Notes: a model not told the origin generated them from the letters alone. Shown: positions 18,280 through 28,312, counted from the stretch's first letter. The stretch is 64,000 bases of DNA from Rhabdobacter roseus (GCF_014202275.1 NZ_JACHGF010000002.1:496001-560000), one strand, 5' to 3'. A program made the numbers and translations.

Positions 18280-20604
18280 CTAGCCGAGGCTTTTACTCGC
18301 CTCCGACTGTGCCTCTACCCGCAGGCTTTCTCCAAGTACCTGCACGGCTATATCTTGGTCGGATAAGTTATGAATCAGCACTTTATCTTTGAGTACGTCG
18401 ACCTGGATCCAGGTACCTCTAAAGCCCAGTCGAAACGTGTAGGACGCCCACTGCTCCGGCAGGTAGGGATTGAGCACCAGCTGTCCGTCGCGCACCCGCA
18501 TACCGGCAAAGCCCTTCACGACGCTCATCCAGGTACCGGCCATGGAGGTGATGTGCAGGCCGTCTTCGGTATCGTGGTTATAGTCGTCGAGGTCCAGACG
18601 GGCCGTGCGCAGGTACATCTCGTAGGCCTTCTCCTGGAGCCCCAGCCGCGCCGCCAGGATGGCGTGCACGCAGGGCGACAGCGACGACTCGTGCACGGTC
18701 ATGGGTTCGTAGAAGGCAAAGTTCCGCCGCAGGTCTTCTTCGTCAAAGTCTTCTTCGAAGAAGTACATCCCTTGAAGTACATCGGCCTGCTTGATGAAAC
18801 ACGAGCGCAGGATGCGGTCCCACGACCAGCGCTGGTTGATGGGCCGCTGGTCGGCGATGGCATCCACGGTAAGGAGCTCTTTGTCCAGAAATTCCTGCTG
18901 CTGCAGGTACACCCGCCGCTCGGGGTCGTAGGGGAAGTACATGTGCTGGATGATGTGCTCCCAGGCGGGTACTTCTTCGGCCGCGTTGAACTGCGTGCGG
19001 GCCTCGATGTCGGCCCAGCGCTCAGGCTCTTGCGCCTGCACTTGGCCGTATACCTGGGCCGTATAACGAAGCGTCCAAACAGCGATGTAGTTGGTGTACC
19101 AGTTGTTGTTGACGTTGTTTTCGTACTCATTAGGGCCCGTTACGCCCAGCATCACGTACTGCTGCTTGGCGGCCGACCAGTTGACTCGCTGCCGCCAAAA
19201 CCGCGAAATCCCGATCAGTACCTCCAGGCCGTACTCGGCCAGGTACCCTTCGTCGCCGGTGTAACGTACGTAGTCGTGGATGGCGTAGGCAATGGCCCCG
19301 TTGCGGTGAATTTCCTCAAAGGTAATTTCCCACTCGTTATGGCACTCCTCGCCATTCATGGTCACCATAGGATAGAGCGCCGCCCCAAAGCTGAAGCCCA
19401 GCTTCTCGGCGTTTTCGATGGCCTTGGGCAGGTGCTTGTAGCGGTACACGAGCAGATTACGCGCCACCTGCTGCTCCGAGGTAGCCAGGTAAAACGGCAG
19501 GCAGTAGGCCTCCGTGTCCCAGTAGGTACTTCCGCCGTACTTTTCGCCCGTAAAACCCTTGGGGCCGATATTCAGCCGCTCGTCTTTGCCGGTGTAGGTT
19601 TGCTGCAAATGAAAAATATTAAAGCGAATGCCCTGCTGTGCTGCCAGATCACCCTCGATGGTAATGTCGTTTTTCTCCCATTTTTCGGCCCAGGCCCGCA
19701 CCTGTTCCTCGTACAGCACATCGAAGCCCTTCTCGGCCACGCGCCGCAGGTACTTGTATGCCTCCTCCATCAGCAGGTGGTTGGGGTAGTTCATCGACGA
19801 CAAGTTAACGCCGTACTTGTACACCGTCAGCTCCTGGCCTTCTTTCAAAGGTACCTCCACGACACCCGCCACGTACTTCTCGTCCCGCACGGGCTGCGAT
19901 TTAAAATCAACACGCTCGCCGTCGAGCGCCAGGTCAAAGCACATGCTGGTGGCTACCTCAAACCGCTCGACCCCGTACGGGTTGGCTTTGGTTTCGAGCA
20001 GCAGACAGCCTTCGGCAAAGCCCGTTTCTTTACGCAGTTCGTTCCAGAAGGTTTCGTCGTAGTTGGCGTCGCGGTTGCGTATATTGCCGTCCAGGTAGGG
20101 CGTAATGGTGAACGTATCTTCAAAATTGAGCGGTGTGAGCCGGTACCGGATTGCCCCGGCCTCGTCGTCGACGAGGCTGCAAAAGCGGGTCGATTCTATC
20201 TTCAACTCCCGACCCCGCGACAATACCACCACCGCCGTGCGTCGAAGTACCCCTTCACGCATGTTGAGCTCCCGCCGAAACGTCCGGACTTCGCAGGTAC
20301 TTAGGTCCAGTACCTCCTCCCCCACCTGCACATCGATCCCCACCCAGTTGCAGGCGTTAAGTACCTTGGCAAAGTACCTCGGGTAGCCGTTTTTCCACCA
20401 GCCTACGCGCGTCTTGTCGGGAAAATAAACACCCGCCACGTAGTTGCCCAGCAGCGACTTGCCCGAGTATCGCTCTTCAAAATTGCCGCGGTGGCCCATG
20501 CGGCCGTTGCCCAGGCTCATCAGGCTTTCGGTGATTTCGTTATGTTCGGGATAAAAACCATCTTCGACGATACACCAGGCGTCGTGGGTTATGTAATTTT
20601 TCAT
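18280..20604 (-). CDS. Glycoside hydrolase family 65, probable maltose phosphorylase
   Basis: GH65 phosphorylases split alpha-glucosides with inorganic phosphate, giving beta-glucose-1-phosphate. The 774-residue protein has the GH65 N-terminal beta-sandwich (GFYPEHNEITESLMSLGNGRMG), the (alpha/alpha)6 barrel with NEWEITFEEIHRNGAIA, and the general-acid motif GVTGPNEYENNVNNNWYTN with Glu493. GPNEYENNVNNNWYTN is the form I associate with maltose phosphorylases. Trehalose or kojibiose specificity cannot be excluded. The next gene on the same strand encodes beta-phosphoglucomutase, which uses the product and supports this assignment. Confidence 0.9.
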   Translation of the reverse strand: MKNYITHDAWCIVEDGFYPEHNEITESLMSLGNGRMGHRGNFEERYSGKSLLGNYVAGVYFPDKTRVGWWKNGYPRYFAKVLNACNWVGIDVQVGEEVLDLSTCEVRTFRRELNMREGVLRRTAVVVLSRGRELKIESTRFCSLVDDEAGAIRYRLTPLNFEDTFTITPYLDGNIRNRDANYDETFWNELRKETGFAEGCLLLETKANPYGVERFEVATSMCFDLALDGERVDFKSQPVRDEKYVAGVVEVPLKEGQELTVYKYGVNLSSMNYPNHLLMEEAYKYLRRVAEKGFDVLYEEQVRAWAEKWEKNDITIEGDLAAQQGIRFNIFHLQQTYTGKDERLNIGPKGFTGEKYGGSTYWDTEAYCLPFYLATSEQQVARNLLVYRYKHLPKAIENAEKLGFSFGAALYPMVTMNGEECHNEWEITFEEIHRNGAIAYAIHDYVRYTGDEGYLAEYGLEVLIGISRFWRQRVNWSAAKQQYVMLGVTGPNEYENNVNNNWYTNYIAVWTLRYTAQVYGQVQAQEPERWADIEARTQFNAAEEVPAWEHIIQHMYFPYDPERRVYLQQQEFLDKELLTVDAIADQRPINQRWSWDRILRSCFIKQADVLQGMYFFEEDFDEEDLRRNFAFYEPMTVHESSLSPCVHAILAARLGLQEKAYEMYLRTARLDLDDYNHDTEDGLHITSMAGTWMSVVKGFAGMRVRDGQLVLNPYLPEQWASYTFRLGFRGTWIQVDVLKDKVLIHNLSDQDIAVQVLGESLRVEAQSEASKSLG

Positions 20605-20628
20605 GAACAGGGGGAGGGTTACGTACTA

Positions 20629-21288
20629 CTATTTCTGGAAAAGGGTCATTAAATCATGCAGCGAAAAATCCTTAAACCCTGGAATCACGCGGTCGGCGGC
20701 GGCAAGTACCTCCGGATCGCCCACGCCCACGGCTTTCATGCCCGCAGCCCGGGCGGCTTCTACGCCCGCCACGGCATCCTCAAACACCACGCAGGCCGCG
20801 GCAGGTACCCGGAGGTCGGCGGCCCCCAGGGCAAATGTCTGCGGATCGGGCTTGCCCCGGCTGATGAGGGTGCCGTCCACGATGGTATCAAAGTAGGGCA
20901 GCATGTCGAGGTGCTGCAAGATCAGGCGGGCGTTTTTACTGGCCGAGCCCAAGCCAATTTTGATCCCGGCCCGACGCACTTCGTTCATAAAGTCCAGCAC
21001 GCCGGGCAGTACCTCCTGGGGCGTTATCTGGGCGCAAAGCTCCAGGTAGTGCTGGTTTTTTTCGGAGGCGAGTTGTTCTTTGGTGTCTTGGTCAAGTACC
21101 ACGCCGCCCAGGCGCAGGATGATGTCCAGCGACTCCATGCGGCTGATGCCTTTCAGCTGTTCGTTTTGGGTTTCGGAAAGATCAAAACCCAGCTGCTGGG
21201 CCATGTGCCGCCAGGCCAGGTAATGGTACTTGGCCGTGTCAACAATGACGCCGTCCAGATCAAAAAGGCAGGCTTGTAAAGAGGACAT
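20629..21288 (-). CDS. pgmB: Beta-phosphoglucomutase
   Basis: The 219-residue HAD-superfamily enzyme converts beta-glucose-1-phosphate to glucose-6-phosphate. It has the HAD nucleophile motif LFDLDGVIVDT (Asp10, Asp12), a helical cap with the RxE-like loop GISRMESLDIIL, GSASKNA as motif II, and VFEDAVAGVEAARAAG as motif IV. Length is normal. It lies 24 bases upstream of the GH65 gene in the same direction, so phosphorolysis and isomerisation are encoded together. It is divergent from the GH13 gene. Confidence 0.93.
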   Translation of the reverse strand: MSSLQACLFDLDGVIVDTAKYHYLAWRHMAQQLGFDLSETQNEQLKGISRMESLDIILRLGGVVLDQDTKEQLASEKNQHYLELCAQITPQEVLPGVLDFMNEVRRAGIKIGLGSASKNARLILQHLDMLPYFDTIVDGTLISRGKPDPQTFALGAADLRVPAAACVVFEDAVAGVEAARAAGMKAVGVGDPEVLAAADRVIPGFKDFSLHDLMTLFQK

Positions 21289-21362
21289 GCAAAAAAAAGC
21301 AAGGTGAATGTGCCCCCAATAAACAATTTATCGGCCGATCTTACAACTTTCGGGTTTGGGAA

Positions 21363-21534
21363 AAGTACCTGTAAAGTACCTCCGCGGGTTGGTAAAGCCC
21401 ACCTTGGGAATTTTAAGCCCTTCCGTAGTGGGCCCGAACGGGGGTACTTTGTGAGAATATGGTTAAAAAATGGGGCAATTGATGGTACTTTGGCCGCTGG
21501 CTGCTTTCTTTGAAGCTATCTTACTTAAAGTACC
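21363..21534. repeat. Cluster of five AAGTACC/GGTACTT heptamers
   Basis: Exact copies lie at 21363-21369, 21374-21380, 21443-21449, 21484-21490 and 21528-21534, in the divergent region between pgmB and the GH13 gene. Three are AAGTACC and two GGTACTT on the plus strand. It is the densest intergenic cluster I checked base by base. Confidence 0.8.
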
Positions 21535-21554
21535 CGTATCAACGTCCTTAACCC

Positions 21555-23300
21555 ATGATTCAGCCTGACAACCGTGCGCATAAACTGATTATTTACCAAA
21601 TCTTCACCCGCCTTTTTGGTAACCAAACTACCACGAACAAGTTCTACGGAAGTCGAGACGAGAACGGCGTAGGGAAGTTCAACGACATCAATGACGTGGC
21701 GCTGCGCGAACTGAAAGCCTTTGGCGTAACGCATATCTGGTATACGGGCGTCATCGAGCACGCTACCCTTACCGACTACTCGGCCTACGGCATCGCAGTA
21801 GATCATCCGTTTATCGTCAAAGGCATAGCCGGGTCACCTTACGCCGTTAAGGATTATTACGACGTAAATCCCGACCTAGCCGTCAACGTCAAGGAGCGTT
21901 TTCAGGAATTTTGCGCCCTGGTGGAGCGCACCCACCAGCACGGCATGAAGGTACTTATTGACTTTGTGCCCAACCACGTAGCCCGCCAGTATCGCTCGGA
22001 CGCCAAGCCGTCGGGAGCGGAGGATTTTGGGGAGCAGGATGATGTGAGCCAGGCCTTCCTACCCAACAATAATTTTTACTACTTCCCCCACGAAGATTTT
22101 GTAGTACCTGAGGGCATCACTCCCCCGGTACCCATGCGGGAGATGTACCTCGAGCGCCCCGCCAAGGCTACCGGAAATGACGTGTTTCAAGCCCAGCCCA
22201 GCAAGAACGATTGGTTCGAAACCGTAAAGCTAAACTACGGGGTAGACTACCAGCACGGCCGCGTTACCTACTTTGATCCTATCCCCTCCACCTGGCTAAA
22301 AATGCGCACGGTGCTCCGCTTCTGGGCCGACCAGGGCGTGGACGGCTTCCGCTGCGACATGGCCGAAATGGTACCGGTGGAGTTCTGGGGCTGGGTGATT
22401 CCGCAGCTCAGGGAGTCACATCCTGACCTGATTTTCATTGCCGAAATCTACAACCCGCGCGAGTACCACAACTACCTCAAGCACGGGCACTTTGATTACC
22501 TCTACGACAAGGTAGGGCTGTACGATGCGCTGCGCAGGCTGATGGAGGGGCGCGGTACCGTAGAAGAAATTACCGAAGTATGGCAGCAGGAGTCGGGGGA
22601 TATTGGTGAGCACATGCTCCGCTTTCTGGAAAATCACGACGAGCAGCGCATCGCTTCCCGCTTTTTTGCCGGAGATGCCTTCGTGGCCCTGCCCGCCATG
22701 ACCCTGAGCGCCACCCTGCATACGGGTCCGGTGATGATTTACTTTGGGCAAGAAGTAGGCGTAGCGCCCAACCAGGCGGAGGGCTTTCAGGGCGACGACG
22801 GCCGGACCAGCATTTTTGACTACTGGGGGGTCGTGGAGTTTCAGCAGTGGGTCAACGGCGGCAAGTTTGACGGGGGTGCCCTGACGGACCGCCAGAAGGA
22901 GCTAAGGTACTTTTACCAAAAGCTCAACCACTTCTCACGCCGTCACGAAGCCATCTACCGGGGTGGCTTTTACGACTTACAATATGTCAACATCGACGGC
23001 CAGAGCCCCAACTACGACAAAACCCGCGTGTACAGCTACCTACGCCATACCGAAAGTCAAAAGGTACTTTGCGTGTACAACTTTGACCGGGAACGTAGCT
23101 TCAGTACCTCCGTTCGGATTCCCGAAGGGGCCTGGGTGGGTACTTTAGGGTTGGATTTGGAGAAGAAGTATCTCTTAAAGGAAATCTTTCCGGAAGCGGG
23201 CCTGGAGATCGAACTGAGTGGCCGCGATCTTACCGGGCCGGGGGTACCTTTGCACCTACCTCCGCTGGGTTTTTATTTGTTGGAAATCAACGTAAAGTAA
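21555..23300 (+). CDS. Alpha-amylase family (GH13) enzyme
   Basis: The 581-residue protein is a GH13 alpha-glucan or alpha-glucoside acting enzyme. It has DFVPNHVARQY (region I), GVDGFRCDMAEMVP with nucleophile Asp268 (region II), IFIAEIYNP with acid/base Glu297 (region III) and LENHDEQRI with transition-state Asp362 (region IV). There is no signal peptide, so it is cytoplasmic. It probably processes maltodextrin or stored glucan feeding the GH65/pgmB pathway transcribed divergently. The exact substrate and hydrolase versus transferase activity are not decided by the sequence. Confidence 0.9.
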   Translation: MIQPDNRAHKLIIYQIFTRLFGNQTTTNKFYGSRDENGVGKFNDINDVALRELKAFGVTHIWYTGVIEHATLTDYSAYGIAVDHPFIVKGIAGSPYAVKDYYDVNPDLAVNVKERFQEFCALVERTHQHGMKVLIDFVPNHVARQYRSDAKPSGAEDFGEQDDVSQAFLPNNNFYYFPHEDFVVPEGITPPVPMREMYLERPAKATGNDVFQAQPSKNDWFETVKLNYGVDYQHGRVTYFDPIPSTWLKMRTVLRFWADQGVDGFRCDMAEMVPVEFWGWVIPQLRESHPDLIFIAEIYNPREYHNYLKHGHFDYLYDKVGLYDALRRLMEGRGTVEEITEVWQQESGDIGEHMLRFLENHDEQRIASRFFAGDAFVALPAMTLSATLHTGPVMIYFGQEVGVAPNQAEGFQGDDGRTSIFDYWGVVEFQQWVNGGKFDGGALTDRQKELRYFYQKLNHFSRRHEAIYRGGFYDLQYVNIDGQSPNYDKTRVYSYLRHTESQKVLCVYNFDRERSFSTSVRIPEGAWVGTLGLDLEKKYLLKEIFPEAGLEIELSGRDLTGPGVPLHLPPLGFYLLEINVK

Positions 23301-23330
23301 AGTACCCCGTACATCACGTACGGGGTACTT
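23300..23330. terminator. Terminator-like hairpin made of the dispersed motif
   Basis: AAGTACCCCGTAC (23300-23312) pairs perfectly with GTACGGGGTACTT (23318-23330) across a five-base loop, starting on the last base of the GH13 stop codon. No long T-run follows. The arms begin and end with AAGTACC and GGTACTT. Confidence 0.6.
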
Positions 23331-23406
23331 CAAGCTTCCGGACTGGGCAGAAAAAATTCTCGCCCGGTTCGGGTACCTGATTAAAGTGGTGCTAAAAAGC
23401 CAAGTA

Positions 23407-23961
23407 CTAGATCACGATGGTGTCGTGGCCGTGTATTTCTTCTCCTTCGTAGGTACGCCACTCGTCGGCAATGTCTGCGCCTTCGGCAGCGGTACGAGGT
23501 AGTACGCCAATCACGATGCCCCCTTCCTCAATGCTGCTCTGGTAGTATTCAGCGCGCTCTTTCGGGATACCTGATCCAACGAGCGCCCCAATGAGGCCAC
23601 CCGTAAGGCCGCCCGCACCGGCACCGGTGAGCCCAGCCACGATCGGCCCCGCTATGATGAGCCCTAAGCCCGGAAGGGCTACGGCAGTACCCAGAGCGGC
23701 CAGCGCCCCTACTATGGCTCCGGCGGTGCCTCCAATGGCGGAACCTACCCCGGCTCCTTCCATGGATCGGTTGCCCAGGTCTGACTTGTGATCGCCCTCT
23801 TTAAAGGTGTCGTGGGTTTCGTCAGACATCAGTACCGTGATTTCGTCGGCGGTATATCCCCGCCGAATCAACGAATCGTAGGCGCGGTCGGCATTATCGC
23901 GGGTTCTGAATACGCCCGTCAAAGTACCGGGCTGGCTACCTGCATTACTCAATGGTTCCAT
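23407..23961 (-). CDS. General-stress-type glycine-zipper protein
   Basis: The 184-residue protein has an N-terminal domain (TGVFRTRDNADRAYDSLIRRGYTADEITVLMSD) like that of the general stress protein 17M/YflT group. A long glycine/alanine zipper follows (about 70-145), then a soluble tail with EYYQSSIEEGGIVIGVLP. Relatives are induced under general stress, but their molecular role is unknown. The low-complexity centre may insert in membranes. It lies between two glucan/trehalose genes, which fits osmotic-stress physiology. Confidence 0.8.
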   Translation of the reverse strand: MEPLSNAGSQPGTLTGVFRTRDNADRAYDSLIRRGYTADEITVLMSDETHDTFKEGDHKSDLGNRSMEGAGVGSAIGGTAGAIVGALAALGTAVALPGLGLIIAGPIVAGLTGAGAGGLTGGLIGALVGSGIPKERAEYYQSSIEEGGIVIGVLPRTAAEGADIADEWRTYEGEEIHGHDTIVI

Positions 23962-24591
23962 TTCTAAGCTTGTTTAAGATGAAGTTTTGGAGCTGTTATG
24001 CATTAGCTTGTTATTACAATTGTGCCGGAGCCATTCGTCACCGAAATGGAAGGGGCCTAAAAAAAGGGAAGTCCACGCTTGGGAGCTCGTTTAGCCCCCT
24101 ACTTGCACTCCATTGACGTAAAAGTACCCCCTTGCCCGCCTGAGGGCCCAATCAGTGGCAACTATTTTTTCGGCAGGCGTGTCGTGGCAATTCCCGGCAG
24201 GGCTCTCCTTAGTGGAAGCAAATACTCAGTCTGACGCGGCTTTTCTTCACCCGCTGCCTACCCTGTACTTCTTTGAGGGGTACTTACAAAAAAATACACG
24301 ATCTGAAGATTATCAGCTAGAGAATTTTAGCAGGAGAACGGAGCCCATTTCCCTTCCCTTTGCCGTCCAAGAGTAGCTGCTAGCTTCTTTTGAGAGTGCT
24401 GAGGACCAATTGAACTATTTGACTATTTTTAATAAAGTATTCGATTAATCGCCGATTGATAACTAAAATTCTTTATCTTAGTTAATCATTCATCCAAGAT
24501 AAAGACTCTTTTGCGTTCGAAATCGCCATTCATTTTGAGGCATTGGTACTCAAATTTTGGCACTTAAGTACAAATTTGAACGCACATCATT
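23962..24591. other. 630-base divergent intergenic region upstream of otsAB
   Basis: It separates the stress-protein gene (-) from the trehalose gene (+). The first part is GC-richer and the last 190 bases are AT-rich and promoter-like. One 73-codon open frame (24155-24376) has no recognisable protein character. No RNA gene was seen. Confidence 0.5.
24550..24579 (+). promoter_or_regulatory. Inverted repeat just upstream of the trehalose gene
   Basis: TCAAATTT (24550-24557) and AAATTTGA (24572-24579) form an 8-bp inverted repeat with a 14-base spacer, ending 12 bases before the start codon. It could be an operator or a leader hairpin that covers the ribosome site. Sequence pattern only. Confidence 0.35.
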
Positions 24592-26820
24592 ATGGAACAA
24601 ACGCATAAAAAACTCGAAGGACGGCTTATCATCGTAGCCTACCGCCTCCCTTTTAAAATTGTCCAGGAAAATGACCATATCCAACTTATTCAAAACTCAG
24701 GCGGCCTTGTTTCGGCGGTACTTTCCTTAGCGCAGAGCCAACAAAACGCCCATTTTCAATTTGCCGATAAGATACAATGGGTAGGTTATACTGAGAACAC
24801 CCCGGAGGAACTGGAAGGACAAAACATTGAAAACGAAAATTTTAGAGCGCATCCGGTTTTTATCCCCAGCGAGCTGAATGAGCATTATTACGAGGGCTTC
24901 TGTAACGATCTGCTTTGGCCCCTCTGTCATTATTTTCCTTCCCTGGCCAAGTTTGAAGACAAGTACTTTGACAGCTACCAGGCAGCCAATCAGTTGTTCT
25001 TTGAAAAGGTACGGGCCATTTTGCAACCCAACGATGTCATTTGGGTACAGGACTACCAGCTCATGATCCTGCCCGAGCTGCTCCGACAGGAATTTCCGGA
25101 TCATAAGATTGGCTTCTTTTTCCATATTCCGTTTCCTTCCTTCGAGATATTCCGGCTGCTGCCTACGCGCTGGCGGATTGCCCTCATCAACGGGATGCTC
25201 GGGGCTGATGTCGTAGGTTTTCACACCAACGACTACGTCGAGTATTTCCTGAAGGCCGTACGGATGGTGGTGGGGCACGGCAATAAGCTACACTATATCA
25301 ACCTTAGCAGCCGGATTGTTAAAGTAGATGCCTTCCCGATCAGTATTGATTACCAGAAGTTCAACCAAGCCTTCGACGACATGGAGGTGGTCAGGTACCG
25401 CTCCGATGCCCGCCATTCCCTCACCGAAAAAATTATTTTTTCCGTCGATCGCCTCGATTATTCCAAAGGACTGCTGTATCGTCTGCACGGTTTTCAGCGC
25501 TTCTTGGAAAATTGTCCCGAATGGCACGGCAAGGTATCTTTCGTGATGATTGTGGTACCCTCCCGCGACCAGATCGAGCAGTACCAGCAGATGAAGTCGG
25601 ACATTGACCAAACAGTAGGCCGCATCAACGCCCTCTTTGGCAAGATAAACTGGCAACCCATTATTTACCAGTACCGTTCGCTGAGCTTTGAGGAGCTGGT
25701 AGGGATGTACACGGCCAGCGACGTGGCCCTGATTACGCCCATTCGGGACGGCATGAACCTGGTGTGCAAAGAGTACGTAGCCAGCCGGAAAGACCTGCGG
25801 GGAGTACTTATCCTGAGCGAAATGGCCGGGGCCGCCGCCGAGCTGGGTGAAGCGCTGATCATTAACCCAACCGACAGCCAGGATATTGCCTACGCCATAA
25901 AAAAGGGACTGGAAATGCCCCTGGATGAGCAAACCAAACGAATGCTGGCCATGCAGGGACGCCTCAAAGAATATGATGTCTTTGCCTGGACGAATGACTT
26001 TTTTACCCAGATGATTATGATTGAACAAGAACAAGAAAAACTCCGCCAATACTACCTCACCGAGCGTGACATGCTGAAAATCAGCGACGCCTACGCCGCG
26101 GCTTCGAAACGTATCTTTCTGCTCGACTACGATGGTACCCTGGTACCCATTGTGCGAATTCCGTCCGATGCCATCATCAGTCGGGAAATGAAAGACCTCA
26201 TTGCTCAACTCGCCGAGCGCAATACGGTAGTAGTTATCAGCGGTCGGGATCGGCATTTTTTGGAAGAGGTACTGGGCGATCTTCCCGTACACATGGTAGC
26301 CGAGCACGGCGCACTGGTGAAAATTATGGAAGAAGGAGAATGGCGACTGAACGAAAACTACGAAGAAAACTGGAAAGAGAGCATCCGGTCCATTCTGGAC
26401 CTGTACGTCAAACGTTGCCCGGGGGCTTTTGTGGAAGAAAAAGAAACCTCCCTGGCCTGGCATTTCCGGACCGCCGAGGACCAGGAATACGCCCTACGTC
26501 GCGCTCAGGAGCTGAGCTGGCAGCTTCGAAGCTACATCCAGCCCGAATTAAATTTGCAGGTAGTGGAGGGAAATATGGTTATTGAAGTGAAAAAGACTGC
26601 TTTTAACAAAGGTACCGCCGCCCGTGCCTTTACCGAAAAAGATAGCTACGATTTTGTGATGGCGCTGGGCGACGATACTACCGACGAAGATATGTTTGAG
26701 GCGCTGGCGAGCGACGCCTACACCATCAAAGTAGGCGATGCGCTTTCAGTGGCTCGAAACCACGTCAAAAATCAACAAGAGGTCATCAAGCTATTCAAAA
26801 AAATAGTAGCTAAACATTAA
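24592..26820 (+). CDS. otsAB: Bifunctional trehalose-6-phosphate synthase/phosphatase
   Basis: The 742-residue protein joins a GT20 trehalose-6-phosphate synthase (about 1-480) to a HAD-type phosphatase (about 500-742). The synthase part has [12 protein letters not shown] at the N-terminus, [18 protein letters not shown] and [12 protein letters not shown]. The phosphatase has [11 protein letters not shown] with nucleophile Asp512, VISGRD and [10 protein letters not shown]. Together they make trehalose from UDP-glucose and glucose-6-phosphate in the cytoplasm, usually for osmotic or desiccation protection. The fusion is a known arrangement. The next gene starts 9 bases later. Confidence 0.95.
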   Translation: MEQTHKKLEGRLIIVAYRLPFKIVQENDHIQLIQNSGGLVSAVLSLAQSQQNAHFQFADKIQWVGYTENTPEELEGQNIENENFRAHPVFIPSELNEHYYEGFCNDLLWPLCHYFPSLAKFEDKYFDSYQAANQLFFEKVRAILQPNDVIWVQDYQLMILPELLRQEFPDHKIGFFFHIPFPSFEIFRLLPTRWRIALINGMLGADVVGFHTNDYVEYFLKAVRMVVGHGNKLHYINLSSRIVKVDAFPISIDYQKFNQAFDDMEVVRYRSDARHSLTEKIIFSVDRLDYSKGLLYRLHGFQRFLENCPEWHGKVSFVMIVVPSRDQIEQYQQMKSDIDQTVGRINALFGKINWQPIIYQYRSLSFEELVGMYTASDVALITPIRDGMNLVCKEYVASRKDLRGVLILSEMAGAAAELGEALIINPTDSQDIAYAIKKGLEMPLDEQTKRMLAMQGRLKEYDVFAWTNDFFTQMIMIEQEQEKLRQYYLTERDMLKISDAYAAASKRIFLLDYDGTLVPIVRIPSDAIISREMKDLIAQLAERNTVVVISGRDRHFLEEVLGDLPVHMVAEHGALVKIMEEGEWRLNENYEENWKESIRSILDLYVKRCPGAFVEEKETSLAWHFRTAEDQEYALRRAQELSWQLRSYIQPELNLQVVEGNMVIEVKKTAFNKGTAARAFTEKDSYDFVMALGDDTTDEDMFEALASDAYTIKVGDALSVARNHVKNQQEVIKLFKKIVAKH

Positions 26821-26829
26821 CCTTTGCGT

Positions 26830-27651
26830 ATGAAAAGCAGAATTGGGCTACTTGCAATCAGTATGGTTGGATTCTGCCTTTCGATGATCCAGGACGACCC
26901 TCAGAAGGTCTTCCGGCAACGAATGGAAAAACCGGGAGGCGGTAGCCTAGCCAACCTAACGCTGCAAATGGCGCAGTCGTTTCTGGGTACCGCCTACGTA
27001 TCCCACACGCTGGAAGGAAATCCTACCGAGCAGCTGGTGTGCCGTTTCGACGGCCTGGACTGTACCACCCTGGTGGAAACCTCCGTGGCGCTGGCCGTAG
27101 CTAAAAAACACCACATGAAGTACGATGGCTTCCGTCAAGAGCTGACCCAGCTGAGGTACCGTCACGGACAGATCAACGGCTACGCGTCACGGCTCCACTA
27201 TTTCGTGGACTGGCTCTACCATAACCAGCAGCGAGGAAGGGTGGAAGATATCACAGCCCGGCTGGGAGGCATCCCCTACCATAAAAATATTCATTTCATG
27301 ACCAGCCACGCGGAGCTTTATCCGGCGCTTAGCTCCGAGGAAACCTGGCGTGAACTGAAACTAATCGAAGAAGAAATCAATGCCCGTGCCCACTACTACA
27401 TTCCGCAGGTGGAGGTTCGGAAAGTAGAGCCGCTGCTCAAAGAAGGGGATATAGTGGGTATAACATCCTCAGTGGAAGGACTCGACTGCAACCATCAGGG
27501 GATCATCACCAAAATCGGTGAGCGGGCTTTTCTTGTACATGCCTCTACGGATGCCAAAAAAGTAATCTTGAGCCCAAGACCGTTGGCGGAGTACGTAGCC
27601 TCCATTAAAAGACACACGGGAATCATCGTGCTGCGCATTCCCGACGAATGA
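26830..27651 (+). CDS. DUF1460 protein, NlpC/P60-like amidase fold
   Basis: The 273-residue product has a signal segment (MKSRIGLLAISMVGFCLSMI) and a DUF1460 domain with the putative catalytic Cys78 in FDGLDCTTLVET and a later GLDCNHQGIITK with His. Characterised DUF1460 structures show an NlpC/P60-like cysteine-peptidase fold suggested to act on cell-wall muropeptides. A TTG two codons upstream is possible; the ATG at 26830 is preferred. It follows otsAB by 9 bases, so it is likely cotranscribed, perhaps as envelope remodelling under osmotic stress. Confidence 0.85.
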   Translation: MKSRIGLLAISMVGFCLSMIQDDPQKVFRQRMEKPGGGSLANLTLQMAQSFLGTAYVSHTLEGNPTEQLVCRFDGLDCTTLVETSVALAVAKKHHMKYDGFRQELTQLRYRHGQINGYASRLHYFVDWLYHNQQRGRVEDITARLGGIPYHKNIHFMTSHAELYPALSSEETWRELKLIEEEINARAHYYIPQVEVRKVEPLLKEGDIVGITSSVEGLDCNHQGIITKIGERAFLVHASTDAKKVILSPRPLAEYVASIKRHTGIIVLRIPDE

Positions 27652-27746
27652 TGCGAAATCCGTTCTCTAATTCACAGCCACCTACCCCCAAGGTACCTTC
27701 CAGCGGGTTCGTAGCCACGATCTTGCATTTTACCCTTTATAACCCC

Positions 27747-27783
27747 AAAAAAAGCGACCCCACAATTCGGGGGTCGCTTTTTT
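27747..27783 (+). terminator. Intrinsic terminator after the otsAB unit
   Basis: AGCGACCCC (27753-27761) pairs with GGGGTCGCT (27770-27778), flanked by an A-run and a T-run to 27783. It lies about 100 bases after the DUF1460 stop. Confidence 0.88.
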
Positions 27784-28274
27784 AACTATTAACACAACTC
27801 AACTAAATCTTTATGCCGTGTCAAGGCTCTGATCCTATTACGGCGATGATACCTTAGTCTATGATTTACGTTAAGCCCAACGAACCCCGACGGGTGGATA
27901 GGCTGAAACCTTCTTATCCAATCAATGAGCAAATTATTAAAAATCAATTAACAAACTATTAAAATCTGATTAAAATTTTAAGCAATACAACAACAAAAAT
28001 TATTCCAGGAGGGCTTACTCTTAAAATCAGGTTGTGGTAAGCTACCCGTTCTATATACGCACGCCTATTGTAAATCGTCCTGCTACGGCGCAATGTCGCG
28101 CCGCTTCAAGGTCTTGGAGCGGTTTTACTTGGTGACTCTTAGTAGTTAAGTGCGGTCTAATTGAGGGCAGAGCGTTCGGATTGTTTGTCTTTTTTGAGCC
28201 GCAGAATCAGGTAGATAGGTACTTTGGAGGATAGATCATGACAGGCAAGGGAGTGCAAAAAGGGGGATATCAGG
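27784..28274. other. 490-base AT-rich gap with a possible gene relic
   Basis: No intact gene is supported. The part from 27930 to 28010 is very AT-rich. Between about 28090 and 28150 one plus-strand frame reads GAMSRRFKVLERFYLVTLSS before a stop, without a plausible beginning. It looks like the remnant of a longer gene but cannot be assigned. Confidence 0.4.
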
Positions 28275-28312
28275 AAAAACAAAAAAGCCATTCGAGATTT
28301 CGAATGGCTTTC
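28275..28312 (-). terminator. Intrinsic terminator of the DinB-like gene
   Basis: AAAGCCATTCG (28284-28294) and CGAATGGCTTT (28301-28311) form the stem. The plus-strand A-run at 28275-28286 becomes a T-run on the minus strand. It lies 130 bases past the minus-strand gene's stop. Confidence 0.75.

Noticed and set aside
18370-20304. 644-codon open frame on the plus strand
   Set aside because: It lies fully antisense to the GH65 gene, which has clear catalytic motifs. The predicted protein is rich in Val/His/Arg/Gly without domain signatures, as expected from the complement of a GC-biased gene.
24155-24376. 73-codon frame upstream of otsAB
   Set aside because: No recognised motifs, no good start context, and no neighbour coupling; probably chance.
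25288-26463. 391-codon open frame on the minus strand
   Set aside because: Antisense to the bifunctional trehalose gene, whose GT20 and HAD motifs are certain.
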